This document shows, one piece after another, positions 35,260 through 43,641 of a DNA stretch of 64,000 nt. How positions within the stretch are numbered: the first letter of the stretch is position 1; every line of letters begins with the position of its first letter. Source of the DNA: Spirosoma sp. SC4-14 (GTDB taxonomy: Bacteria > Bacteroidota > Bacteroidia > Cytophagales > Spirosomataceae). Where the stretch lies: the NCBI RefSeq assembly GCF_037201965.1, contig NZ_CP147518.1, positions 6,131,001 through 6,195,000 of the forward strand. The letters are read 5' to 3'. The position numbers and the translations under genes were made by a program. The notes under the pieces were generated by a model. The model had not been told where the DNA came from. It saw nothing but the letters and a program-made list of their open reading frames with translations, and ran no database searches.

Positions 35260-36549
35260 ATGCAAACCAGGAAAGCCGTTATTAATGAGGCTGTAAGTGA
35301 TCTGTATCGAAATTATGTCCTGGCAATGCTAACGCTGGTCTATGTTTTCAACTTTATTGATCGGCAACTGCTGGTTATTCTCCAGGAATCGATCAAAAAG
35401 GAGTTGGATTTATCCGATACGCAACTAGGTGTACTTTCCGGCTTTACGTTCGCGCTCTTTTATGTTACCCTGGGTATTCCGATTGCACGTTTGGCCGACA
35501 AAACCAACCGTCGGAATATTGTAGCAGCATCGCTGGGTCTGTGGAGTATGATGACAGCCTGCTCGGGTCTGGCACAAAATTTTTTCCAGTTGCTTTTGGC
35601 CCGTATTGGTGTGGGCGTAGGCGAAGCTGGTGGTAGCCCACCGGCTCACGCTATGATATCCGATTATTTTCCACCCGAAAAACGCTCAACAGCGCTCTCG
35701 ATCTATTCAACGGGCATATATTTGGGGGTACTGGCCGGGTTTTTACTGGGTGGATACCTTAGTCAACAGCTTGGCTGGCGAAGTGCTTTTTTTGTTGTAG
35801 GAGTTCCGGGAGTTGTTTTCTCCTTGTTGTTCTACTTATCGGTAAAAGAACCTCAGCGCGGAGCTACCGATGAATATGATGCCCCGGCCAGCGAGCCGCC
35901 TTCGTTGCCCGAAGTCTTAAAGCGTCTGTATGCTACCAAAACTTTCGTGTACCTGTCGATGGCTACCGGGTTGCATGTCTTTTGTATTTATGGCCTGATC
36001 AATTGGGCACCATCGTTCCTGTCGAGGATTCATGGCATGAAGAATGCCGAAATAGGCGCATTGCTGGGCCCTATCTTCGGCATTGGCGGTGCTGTCGGCT
36101 CGTTTGCGGGTGGCTTTCTGACCGATTATTTTGGAAAAACTGATCAACGCAGGTACCTGACCATTCCGGCCTATGCCATTATTCTCTCCATTCCATGCGT
36201 AGCTGGTGCACTTTTTCTACCCAATACCGTTTACGCTGTCATTGGCTTAGGGCTTAGTGCGTCGCTTCATAGTATGTATCTGGGGCCTTCCATTGCTGTG
36301 GCGCATAGCCTTGTCCCGGCTTCGATGCGTTCCCTTACATCGGCCATCCTGTTTTTTGTACTCAACTTTATTGGTTTGGGCTTTGGTCCATTGGTTGTCG
36401 GAATGCTCAGCGATGGACTTGCGCCCACGCTGGGTGCCCAATCCCTGCGCTGGGCCATGTCTATCATTATCATCATCAGTGTTGGCTCGACCGCCAGTTT
36501 TCTGGCTGCAGCCCAAAAACTGGCGGTCGACCGGCAACTGAACAGTTGA
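35260..36549 (+). CDS. MFS transporter (spinster-like)
   Basis: 429 aa, 12 predicted membrane helices. MFS loop motif GIPIARLADKTNRRNIVAASL between helices 2 and 3 and the RIGVGVGEAGGSPPAHAMISD segment that is characteristic of the spinster-homologue subfamily. Inner-membrane transporter of unknown substrate. Divergent from the Crp-type regulator across a 190-base gap, and followed 77 bases later by a serine hydrolase. Confidence 0.88.
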   Translation: MQTRKAVINEAVSDLYRNYVLAMLTLVYVFNFIDRQLLVILQESIKKELDLSDTQLGVLSGFTFALFYVTLGIPIARLADKTNRRNIVAASLGLWSMMTACSGLAQNFFQLLLARIGVGVGEAGGSPPAHAMISDYFPPEKRSTALSIYSTGIYLGVLAGFLLGGYLSQQLGWRSAFFVVGVPGVVFSLLFYLSVKEPQRGATDEYDAPASEPPSLPEVLKRLYATKTFVYLSMATGLHVFCIYGLINWAPSFLSRIHGMKNAEIGALLGPIFGIGGAVGSFAGGFLTDYFGKTDQRRYLTIPAYAIILSIPCVAGALFLPNTVYAVIGLGLSASLHSMYLGPSIAVAHSLVPASMRSLTSAILFFVLNFIGLGFGPLVVGMLSDGLAPTLGAQSLRWAMSIIIIISVGSTASFLAAAQKLAVDRQLNS

Positions 36550-36626
36550 TATTACGGCAAAAAACCTGATTCCCTCACCGAACTTACAGCCCCTAACTTT
36601 CATTACAAACCCTACCTGAAACCATC

Positions 36627-37931
36627 ATGAATCGTTGCCTGATTGTTTTATTGATACTATCTGCCTTTCTGGCTTACAACACCCAAGCCCAGCCAAAGGC
36701 AAACGTTCTCACAGAAGCGCCACCGGCGGCCGGTGGGTTTTCGGCTACCCGCCTGGCCCGGCTGGATTCGGGCATGAATGATTGGGTCAATCAGAAATGG
36801 GTGAACGGTTCGGTCGTGCTGATTGCCCGTCATGGCAAAATCGTTTTCTATAAAGCGCATGGTTATAATGACCCGACTAAAAAAGTCCCGCTCGACAAAA
36901 CCGGAATTTTTCGGATTGCCTCCCAAACGAAAGCGCTTACCTCCGTAGCCGTGATGATGCTCTGGGAAGAGGGGAAATTTTCGCTCGACGATCCGGTTTC
37001 CAGATTCATTCCCTCCTTCGCTAATGAAAAAGTACTGGCCAGTTTCAACCCTAAAGACACCACCTACACCACTGTTCCGGCCAAACGACCCGTCACGATC
37101 CGCGATCTGCTAACCCATACGTCGGGCCTGGGCTACCCAGCCATTGGCACACCGGCCGAAAACGCTATTTATGCCAAAAGCTACATAACAGGTGGAGTTG
37201 GCACAAAAGGACAAACACTTTCTGACGCCATGACGCGCCTGGGTAGTCTACCCCTCTTTTTTCAGCCCGGCGAACAATGGAAATACGGTCTGAATATGGA
37301 CGTATTAGGCTACCTGATTGAGCAATGGTCGGGAATGACACTGGAAGATTTTTTTCGGAAGCGCATCTGTCAGCCACTGGGTATGCATGATACTTATTTT
37401 AACGTCCCCCCCGAAAAAGGCGCCCGGCTGGTAAACTTTTTTCTCGGCGATTCAACCGGAACCATACAGCAGCAGGCATCGGTTTTCGGCGGAGCACTCG
37501 ACATGAACTATCCACTACAAAAAACGAGCTATTTTTCGGGAGGTGGCGGTATGTCATCCACCATTTATGATTATGCAATTTTTCTGCAAATGTTGCTAAA
37601 CGGCGGAACCTATAACGGTGTTCGGCTATTGGCCCGCAATACGGTGCGGCTGATGACCATGAACCAGATTGGCGATCTAAGCCCGAACATTGGCGACCAT
37701 GCCCGCGATAACACATTTGGGTTCGGCTTTTTGGTTATTTCTGAAAACGGCAGCCGGTTCACTCCCAGTCAGGTAGGCACCTATTCGTGGGGTGGTGTGT
37801 TTTCAACATCTTATTGGGTCGACCCTAAAGAGGATATGCTGGTATTGATCTACCGGCAGATGTGGGGCCCCTATGTGTCGAATACCGATAAAGCATTTAA
37901 GGCTTTAGTGTATCAGGCAATTAATGATTGA
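36627..37931 (+). CDS. Exported serine hydrolase (class C beta-lactamase-like)
   Basis: 434 aa with signal peptide (LIVLLILSAFLAYNTQA). SxxK motif SQTK in FRIASQTKALTSVAVMM, YxN-type motif in KYGLNMDVLGYLIE and a late GFGFLVI...SWGG box in place of KTG. This is the beta-lactamase/PBP4*/esterase superfamily. The substrate is not predictable; esterase or D-aminopeptidase activity is as likely as beta-lactamase activity. Follows the MFS gene on the same strand. Confidence 0.88.
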   Translation: MNRCLIVLLILSAFLAYNTQAQPKANVLTEAPPAAGGFSATRLARLDSGMNDWVNQKWVNGSVVLIARHGKIVFYKAHGYNDPTKKVPLDKTGIFRIASQTKALTSVAVMMLWEEGKFSLDDPVSRFIPSFANEKVLASFNPKDTTYTTVPAKRPVTIRDLLTHTSGLGYPAIGTPAENAIYAKSYITGGVGTKGQTLSDAMTRLGSLPLFFQPGEQWKYGLNMDVLGYLIEQWSGMTLEDFFRKRICQPLGMHDTYFNVPPEKGARLVNFFLGDSTGTIQQQASVFGGALDMNYPLQKTSYFSGGGGMSSTIYDYAIFLQMLLNGGTYNGVRLLARNTVRLMTMNQIGDLSPNIGDHARDNTFGFGFLVISENGSRFTPSQVGTYSWGGVFSTSYWVDPKEDMLVLIYRQMWGPYVSNTDKAFKALVYQAIND

Positions 37932-38269
37932 TGACCGATTAGTTTCCCCTGGTTTATCCTATACCAACAAACAACCCCGGATTGATTTGGTTAGAGCTTA
38001 TCGTTTCCGGGAAAAGTGTTCTCAGGAACGATTATGCCGTTTACCCTGCTGAATCATCACGCCGTTTCGAATAGTAGCACAGTCGATCCGGCTTGTCGAT
38101 GCCGTACTTGGCTTTTAAAAGATGGAGCCTGTTTCCCCGACCACTTTATTCTCCGCTGGGATGTTTTATTTTATCGGTCATGCGTTTACAAAAGCTAGTG
38201 TAAACTTATCTCAGAACAAAACAGTACAAACGAATGTATTTGAAGCTTCACCCACCTATTTGATGCATA
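37932..38269 (+). other. Gene-free flank before cassette array
   Basis: No convincing ORF, RNA gene or terminator is visible. The region marks the junction between the serine hydrolase gene and the distal end of the integron-like array. Confidence 0.5.
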
Positions 38270-38354
38270 CAATGTCTTTAACACACTGATAATCAACAGA
38301 CAAAAACATTGCATTTTCGGGAGTTTGTTCGCCAGAACACGGTGGTGGTTGGGT
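38270..38354 (-). repeat. Distal array end: hairpin module with attC-like outer core (module E)
   Basis: Outer core GTTGGGT at 38348-38354 (minus strand ACCCAAC, fits RYYYAAC), preceded on the plus strand by GAACACGGTGGTG. Hairpin CAATGT/ACATTG at 38270-38311, loop containing TGATAATC. The same module, with a different stem, occurs at 42157-42246. No inner attC boxes follow here, so this appears to be a terminal or truncated site. Confidence 0.55.
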
Positions 38355-38487
38355 TGAAAACTTCACCTCGGGACGGGTTCCCTGTCGCCAGACAGGGTGA
38401 CTACGCTCAATGCAATGCCTGGACTCAACAAAGGAGACTGCTCACTCTCACTCGAAAGGTTAGTGGCTGTTGCACAACTTCAAATGA

Positions 38488-38691
38488 TTACATTTTAAAC
38501 CATTCCTTGGTAGTTTTAGGACGCTTTTCTAGGTAGCTATAAACTAGTCCCAGCAGCACATTGAGACTAAGGCCAATGAACCAACCGACTCGGCGACCAT
38601 TAGCGTGGGTAGCAAACGTTCCCATAAAGAATGTCCATCCCCAAACAATGACCATACTGAAAGTCAGCAGTATTTTGGTGAGTTTGATCAT
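38488..38691 (-). CDS. Cassette ORF: small membrane protein, 67 aa
   Basis: Two hydrophobic segments (LTKILLTFSMVIVWGWTFFMG and GWFIGLSLNVLLGLVYSYL) joined by a short polar loop, with a basic C-terminus. Unknown family. Orientation (minus), the site downstream of its stop and the degenerate repeats upstream of its start match the other cassettes. It would be the most distal cassette from the recombinase. Confidence 0.55.
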   Translation of the reverse strand: MIKLTKILLTFSMVIVWGWTFFMGTFATHANGRRVGWFIGLSLNVLLGLVYSYLEKRPKTTKEWFKM

Positions 38692-38763
38692 CTACTTGGT
38701 GAGATTATATACTTCTACTTTTCAAGCGATATGTTTTTGGTTGACCTGCGGGGCGTTTGCTTT

Positions 38764-38970
38764 GTCGCAAGCGATCCGAAAATACAAACCCAAAGCTGAC
38801 TAATTCAGGTGTTCAACTTGTCGAACGCAACCAGAAACTGCAAGCCCAGAGCCGCCTAACGAGCCGTGCGGCCTGTCGACCGGAAGCTGACCAACGAGCC
38901 TAATGCTTGCCTAATGAGACGCGAAAACTGTCGCAGGTAACCCGCCTAGTGAGCCCATGTTGGCCGGGCC
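38764..38970. repeat. Degenerate tandem repeat, 55-56 bp period, group 1
   Basis: GTCG core positions at 38764, 38820, 38875 and 38930 give spacings of 56, 55 and 55. Units resemble GTCGACCGGAAGCTGACC followed by AACGAGCC. Located between the 67-aa ORF start and the next attC-like core. Confidence 0.75.
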
Positions 38971-39029
38971 ACCCAACGACCCATATCTTCGCTTTTCAGG
39001 AATTCTCCTTGAAAATATGCAATTTTAAG

Positions 39030-39180
39030 CTAAGCCATTGGTGAGCAGAAAAAGCCCGAACCCAACGCAAATGCGTTTCCGAACGAACGACATTGACTGT
39101 GTGGTGCTGCCCTGCTCACCACCCTTTCCAGCAGCCTGAACAGTACCTAAGGACATGGCCTTGCCATGATCCAGCATCAT
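39030..39180 (+). ncRNA. Candidate IS110 bridge RNA
   Basis: Upstream of the recombinase gene. A perfect 10-bp stem TGGTGAGCAG (39039-39048) / CTGCTCACCA (39112-39121) closes a 63-nt loop containing ACCCAACG (39060-39067), identical to the left target flank 38971-38978. A second stretch, ACAGTACC (39140-39147), is identical to the element's right end (40392-40399). These are the positions expected for the left target guide and left donor guide. Short right-guide matches (GTTT to AAAC after the junction, ATGG to CCAT at the left end) exist but could be chance. Exact RNA ends are not determined. Confidence 0.62.
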
Positions 39181-39238
39181 GTGCAAAGTCGGGAAAGTTA
39201 ATGGTACTCGCAACTCTTTATACTTAAAAACTAATCCG

Positions 39239-40360
39239 ATGGAAACAGTATTCACCCCCCTGAAGTATGGTGTCGGTATCGACATGGGCAAGGATAAGTT
39301 TCATGCCTGCCTGAGTGCAATTGATGCCTGTGGCCAGATTAAAATTAGAGCCACTCATCACTTCGCTAACTCCCCTAAAGGTCGTACCGAGTTTGACCGC
39401 TGGTGTGCTCATCATCAGAAGGACAAAGACCTGCCAGTTCACTATTTGATGGAAGCTACGGGGGTCTACTACGAACACTTAGCCCTGGCACTGCATCAAA
39501 AAGGGGCTTATGTGTGCGTCGTCTTACCTCAGAAGGCAAAGTACTACGTTAAAGCCCTAGGCATCAAAACCAAAACTGATGGAGTGGATGCGCAGGCCCT
39601 GGCTATGATGGTGTGTCAGCAACGACTTGAAGCCTGGCGACCGATTAGCCAGGCTATGTATGAGCTTCGGCAGCTCACAAGACAACAAGCTGATCTACAA
39701 GTTTTTAAGACGAAAGTAAGCAATCACCTGATGAGTTTGGAGCAGGGTATGTATCAAGCTAAAGCTGTCAAAAAGCAGATGACCAAGCTGTTAGCTGAGA
39801 TTGACCAACAGATTGCTGAGTGTGAGAAGCTGATTGCTAAAGCGATTGCTGACAATACCGAGTGGAAGCGAAAAGCCGAGCAGATTGGTGTAATTAAAGG
39901 GGTAGGCTTGCTGACCATAGCGCATCTCATCACTGAAACTAATGAATTTGCTTTGTTCGAAAATCAACGACAGTTGGTAAGCTATGCGGGCTACGATGTA
40001 GTCGAAAACCAGAGCGGTAAACGAGTAGGTAAGACGCGGATCAGTAAGCGAGGCAATTCACGGATTCGGCACAGCTTACACATGGCGGCTCTGATGGTTG
40101 TGCGCTACGAACAACGGCCCTTTGTGGGCTTGTATGAACGAGTCATTGAGCGCACTAAAATCAAGATGAAAGGGTATGTGGCCGTACAGCGAAAGCTGCT
40201 GACGCTAATCTACGCCCTTTGGAAAAAAGACGAGAAATATGACGGTGATTTTGCAAACGAAAGGCAAAAAAAAGTAGCCCCAACTGAGGGGGCTACGCTG
40301 CATCGACCACAAGTGAACGTGCTTGAGAGTGCGAACATAAGCGAATTGGTCGAATCTTGA
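39239..40360 (+). CDS. IS110-family transposase (DEDD recombinase)
   Basis: 373 aa from the start at 39239 (METVFTPLKYGVGIDMGKDK); the frame extends upstream to 39179 but would run into the non-coding RNA region. The N-terminal RuvC-like DEDD domain has Asp in GIDMGKD, Glu in MEATGVYYEHLA and the Asp pair in KTDGVDAQALA. A coiled-coil linker is followed by the C-terminal Transposase_20 domain (GVGLLTIAHLITE, LVSYAGYD, SKRGNSRIRHSLHMAAL with the candidate catalytic Ser). Appears intact. Confidence 0.93.
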   Translation: METVFTPLKYGVGIDMGKDKFHACLSAIDACGQIKIRATHHFANSPKGRTEFDRWCAHHQKDKDLPVHYLMEATGVYYEHLALALHQKGAYVCVVLPQKAKYYVKALGIKTKTDGVDAQALAMMVCQQRLEAWRPISQAMYELRQLTRQQADLQVFKTKVSNHLMSLEQGMYQAKAVKKQMTKLLAEIDQQIAECEKLIAKAIADNTEWKRKAEQIGVIKGVGLLTIAHLITETNEFALFENQRQLVSYAGYDVVENQSGKRVGKTRISKRGNSRIRHSLHMAALMVVRYEQRPFVGLYERVIERTKIKMKGYVAVQRKLLTLIYALWKKDEKYDGDFANERQKKVAPTEGATLHRPQVNVLESANISELVES

Positions 40361-40561
40361 AAAAATTATAGGGCATTTCTTGGATTTGAAGACAGTACCA
40401 AACAGGGGTTGATGGTGAGGGCACAAGTTCACTAAGCACAAGCCGTTTGCACCTTTACACACCTGCTTGAGTTGGGCTGAAAACTCTCCTCCAGAACGTA
40501 TATCATGTCGCCGAGAAGCTACCGAACAAACTTTAATAATTACTCCGAATTTGTATTGAGT

Positions 40562-41842
40562 TTATGAAATTACTGAGGACCAATTTTGATAAAAATCTTC
40601 ACCAATGCCCTTCCACCAATATATTGTATTTCCATTTTTTGATTTTATCCAGCCATTTTGTATTTCTATCTCTTTTGGCTCAAAGCCTCCATCATATGGT
40701 TCAATTGATTCAATTATTGAGGTTACATCATCATCAAATATATCAAAAGATACATTCTCGTAGTCAATAGGCTGGCCAATTGGTGTCCTCTTTTTCTCAT
40801 TGTATTCGGCATCTATCCAAGTTTTCATATAACCTACAACAACACATTTTCCTTTAAATAGTGAAAGGATATTATTGATGTGAGTATCTGAAAAACCGTA
40901 GCCTATTAAAATGAGTAAATCTGAACTAATTATATCACTTTGTAGAGCATAATAAAATTGTAAATAAGGGTTATATTTCATTCTTTCGGACTTATGGTAA
41001 CCCGTTATTATTGGCGTGGCAATTAAAGGTTCTCTATTTAAACCGTAGTCAGATGACTGAGTATATTTTAAATAATCTACAGGATTTTCGAGTTTTGTCA
41101 TTTTGTTGGCATCTAAGTCATTTCTCCAGAGTATACTTCCGTGTAAATTGTAGTGGCAATCTACATCGTATCGTTTCATCACATTTTCTGGTTCAAACTT
41201 TCCATTACTATCAAACCCATCATAGAAATTTAAATATTTATTCAGCCAAGTATCATAATTCATAGTGTAACATCTTCTTAAATAATCAGAATTAGGTAAA
41301 TTCTTTTCAAGAAAATCGTTTTGAAATTTCCTCATACCTAAGTTCTGATCATCTGTATTAAAATTTTCAAGTTCATTAATTATCATATTAATGAAATGTG
41401 CATAGATAACTCTTATTGTTTCGCTTATAGAACCATTTTCTGTATTTTTAGTAATTTCCCTTAACTCTTTATTTATTTGTTCCTTCAATCTTAAAAATGC
41501 TGGTTTAACACCTTTTGATTTTGCTATATTTTTCAATATAGTTGGATTCTCCTTCTTAATAGCTGAACTATTATAAGATGTAAGATGAGAATAAAGCTCT
41601 TCTAATAAGTGAATTATTGTTTCAAAATTAACTACCGACAAATCACAGTCGTTTTTAGTGTTTCTTGTATAATGATAGCAAAGTTTTTTATAAAAATACT
41701 CGCCAGGTGTTTCGCTACCCATTCTAAGATTAGGAATGTCAAGTTCTCGCAATTTTCTGGTTATGTGAGCGGTTGAAGGCCCTCCAAAGTCTGATGATAA
41801 AGTAAAACCTGCGCCGGTTATAATTACTGCTTTCCTTTTCAT
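40562..41842 (-). CDS. SIR2-family protein, probable defence NADase (cassette gene)
   Basis: 426 aa, clearly more AT-rich than the chromosomal genes around it. SIR2-like NAD-binding fold: TGAGFTLSSDFGG at residues 9-21, YTMNYDTWL with Asn195, YNLHGSILW with His234 and LLILIGYGFSDTHIN at 309-323. Asn and His are the catalytic pair of NAD-degrading SIR2 defence proteins. Helical insert between about 60 and 180. The C-terminal 80 residues are unassigned. A stand-alone SIR2 gene in a cassette suggests abortive-infection type phage defence; this is inference from the family. Confidence 0.82.
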   Translation of the reverse strand: MKRKAVIITGAGFTLSSDFGGPSTAHITRKLRELDIPNLRMGSETPGEYFYKKLCYHYTRNTKNDCDLSVVNFETIIHLLEELYSHLTSYNSSAIKKENPTILKNIAKSKGVKPAFLRLKEQINKELREITKNTENGSISETIRVIYAHFINMIINELENFNTDDQNLGMRKFQNDFLEKNLPNSDYLRRCYTMNYDTWLNKYLNFYDGFDSNGKFEPENVMKRYDVDCHYNLHGSILWRNDLDANKMTKLENPVDYLKYTQSSDYGLNREPLIATPIITGYHKSERMKYNPYLQFYYALQSDIISSDLLILIGYGFSDTHINNILSLFKGKCVVVGYMKTWIDAEYNEKKRTPIGQPIDYENVSFDIFDDDVTSIIESIEPYDGGFEPKEIEIQNGWIKSKNGNTIYWWKGIGEDFYQNWSSVIS

Positions 41843-41964
41843 TGATTAACTTTCTTTACCGTAATACTATATGCGCTAATATTGATCCTTTTACGCCGAG
41901 TTTGGTGAGCTGGGTGATTTACCACCAATATACTGCCTTTTGAATGTTATGCTATCTAAATTCG

Positions 41965-42070
41965 GTATTTAGTCTGTCAAATGGAAGCCCCTCAACGAGC
42001 TGAGGCTAACCTCTAGAACGTGCAACCTGTCGCCCGTAGCCCGACCTTGAACTCCCATCTTGGCTGGTTC
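41965..42070. repeat. Degenerate repeat, group 2 (upstream of SIR2 gene)
   Basis: Two diverged units (GTCAAATGGAAGCCCCTCAA and GTCGCCCGTAGCCCGACC) 53 bases apart between the SIR2 gene start and the next attC-like core. Same word family as the other groups. Confidence 0.6.
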
Positions 42071-42246
42071 ACCCAACGCCAATGAGGGTTGATGGATGAG
42101 GGCGAAACCTAAAACAACAAACATAACGTCAACCTTTACACCCTCATTAGGATGTACTGCTACTTTTTAACTTATTGATAACCAGCGCACTAAAAGGTAG
42201 CAGTTTTCGAGGGTTTCTTCGTGTGCGAACACGGTGGTGGTTGGGC
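42071..42246 (-). repeat. attC-like site D, enlarged by an inserted hairpin module
   Basis: Outer cores ACCCAAC (42071-42077) and GTTGGGC (42240-42246). Inner boxes AATGAGGGT (42081-42089) and ACCCTCATT (42140-42148) pair perfectly over 9 bp. TTGATGG and CCTTTACAC conserved. Between inner box and right core lies about 91 nt of extra sequence with a hairpin CTGCTAC/GTAGCAG (42157-42203), loop TTGATAACC, and GAACACGGTGGTG, matching the module at 38270-38354. Confidence 0.65.
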
Positions 42247-42296
42247 TGCCCCGCTTGCCCACGGGACGTGCTACCTGTCGCACGAGACTTTATATA

Positions 42297-42494
42297 TTAT
42301 TGAGCTTTTCTAACTATGAGCGAAATACGACTTATAAAACCGTTCATATTGTTCTCAACATATCCTTTTACCACGTACATGCCATCGGTTGTTTCAATTA
42401 ATTGACCTGCTACTGGCTTATAATCTTTAGGTAAGTTTACTGGTATTATATCTCTTCCTATTTCGTTATCGAATGCTTCTACTTTCGTTTGCAT
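42297..42494 (-). CDS. Cassette ORF, 65 aa, soluble hypothetical
   Basis: Unknown. Reads as a small beta-rich protein (IIPVNLPKDYKPVAGQLIET, YVVKGYVENNMNGFISRISL). Lies 18 bases downstream of the 95-aa ORF on the same strand, so both would travel in one cassette. Its stop is about 50 bases from the outer core of site D. Confidence 0.5.
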   Translation of the reverse strand: MQTKVEAFDNEIGRDIIPVNLPKDYKPVAGQLIETTDGMYVVKGYVENNMNGFISRISLIVRKAQ

Positions 42495-42512
42495 AGCTGT
42501 AGCTGTATAGTT

Positions 42513-42800
42513 TTACTTAGGATTTCTCATCAGATTACGCGCATAATTATAGACAACTGGGCCAAAAACATAAACTGCAAATTCACTTATATCGTATTCG
42601 TAAGTCCTGCTAAATCTGTCAAAAGGCCAAAATCGACTGTCGCCGTCACCATCATTCATGAGGAGCATTATCAAATTTACAAACGCCCATAGAATGTAAG
42701 CTCCAACAACTTTTCGATAAGAAACTCCACTGTCATTTGGCACCAGTTTATATATGAAGTAACCAAGTAAAAAAAGCGAAGCGACCCAGATATAGTTCAT
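42513..42800 (-). CDS. Cassette ORF, 95 aa, small membrane protein
   Basis: Two hydrophobic segments (YIWVASLFLLGYFIYKLV and VVGAYILWAFVNLIMLL) followed by a polar segment with DGDGDSRFWPFDRFSRTYEYD and a weakly hydrophobic C-terminal stretch. No family recognised. Might form a pair with the 65-aa ORF downstream. Confidence 0.5.
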   Translation of the reverse strand: MNYIWVASLFLLGYFIYKLVPNDSGVSYRKVVGAYILWAFVNLIMLLMNDGDGDSRFWPFDRFSRTYEYDISEFAVYVFGPVVYNYARNLMRNPK

Positions 42801-42915
42801 GTGAATGGTAAAGGATTTAATACAGACTCAAAATAATACATTTTCAAACTAAGTCTTATACACTCAAGTAGTCAACTCTTGAATGTCAAGCTTGACCTAT
42901 AAGGAAGTTTCCTTT

Positions 42916-43118
42916 GTCAGCAGGAAGATGGCGAATGCGCCAAGACCATCCTACCGGGGCGTTTCTGCTGTCACAGGAGCGCCCGAAATGGGAACCCAAA
43001 GCACCCTTTCGAGCCGGGTAGCCTGTCGCCCGCAACCCGGAAATGGAAACCCAAACTTGCCCACACGGGGCGTTAGAATTGTCGACCGAGACGCGCACGC
43101 CACTTGCATGATTGGGCC
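42916..43118. repeat. Degenerate tandem repeat, 54-56 bp period, group 3
   Basis: GTC core positions at 42916, 42970, 43025 and 43081 give spacings of 54, 55 and 56. Shared words: CGAAATGGGAACCCAAAGC, GGGGCGTT, GTCGCCCGCAACCCGG. Sits between the 95-aa ORF start and attC-like site B. Confidence 0.8.
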
Positions 43119-43203
43119 ACCCAACACCCCTGAGTGTTGATGGTGGGAACACAAGTCAGAAAAAAGAACGTACCTCAACCTTTACACACTCAGTCAGTTG
43201 GGC
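43119..43203 (-). repeat. attC-like site B
   Basis: 85 bp. Outer cores ACCCAAC (43119-43125) and GTTGGGC (43197-43203). Inner boxes CTGAGTGT (43130-43137) and ACACTCAG (43186-43193) pair perfectly. Conserved TTGATGG and CCTTTACAC with one unpaired G next to the inner box. On the minus strand it follows the 111-aa ORF. Confidence 0.72.
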
Positions 43204-43263
43204 TGCAAACCGTCCTCCGGGGGCGAGCAACCTGTCGCCCGACAAGCCCCCACGCGGAGCGGT

Positions 43264-43599
43264 TTACAAGAGTTTTCTATTAATCTGATTTTTATACTTC
43301 TCCACAAACTCCTTTGCGTCTCTCAAATTTTCAGGGTACTCAACATATACCTCCCTTCCGTTGGTAATCTTCCCAAATTCGCCCGGCTCGTAGATGTGCT
43401 GGTAATTAAAACCATTCTCATGCAGATACTTCACTGTTACCCATTTTGAGTCATCTGACTTTTTAGGAGGGCGGAATCTATGCGGATAAAGGGTCATAGG
43501 CTTACCGCAATCAGGACATTTATATTCTCGACCTGAACCAAAGTCAATTTCTCGACTAAAGGTTTTTCGGCAATCAATACAAACCTTTTTGTATCCCAT
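43264..43599 (-). CDS. Cassette ORF: zinc-ribbon protein, 111 aa
   Basis: N-terminal zinc ribbon with two CxxC knuckles (VCIDCRKTF and KCPDCGKPM). Then a basic linker (HRFRPPKKSDDSKW) and a helical C-terminal half (YPENLRDAKEFVEKYKNQ). The overall function is unknown; nucleic acid or protein binding is likely. Minus strand, with attC-like site B downstream. Confidence 0.7.
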   Translation of the reverse strand: MGYKKVCIDCRKTFSREIDFGSGREYKCPDCGKPMTLYPHRFRPPKKSDDSKWVTVKYLHENGFNYQHIYEPGEFGKITNGREVYVEYPENLRDAKEFVEKYKNQINRKLL

Positions 43600-43641
43600 C
43601 TTTTAAATCTGTTAAGCCTTCCTAACTCAGGCGTTCATCTT

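Larger units (their letters stand above)
38979..40399 (+). mobile_element. IS110-family insertion sequence inside attC-like site
   Basis: About 1.42 kb. No terminal inverted repeats, as usual for the family. The trinucleotide ACC occurs at both junctions (38979-38981 and 40397-40399), so the crossover lies within it. Long left non-coding end (about 260 bases) and short right end (about 40 bases), the arrangement of the IS110 group proper, in which the left end encodes the bridge RNA. Confidence 0.75.
38971..40477 (-). repeat. attC-like site C, split by an IS110-family element
   Basis: Outer cores ACCCAAC (38971-38977) and GTTGGGC (40471-40477). Inner boxes CAGGGGT (40403-40409) and ACACCTG (40459-40465) pair with one mismatch. 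Conserved TTGATGG and CCTTTACAC are present as in the other sites. Removing the insertion restores a site of about 90 bp. On the minus strand this site lies just downstream of the SIR2-like gene. Confidence 0.7.

Noticed and set aside
43625..43640. AACTCAGGCGTT as a classical 59-base-element arm
   Set aside because: The next bases do not fit GTTRRRY and there is no complementary arm at attC distance; kept only as a remark on the repeat unit.
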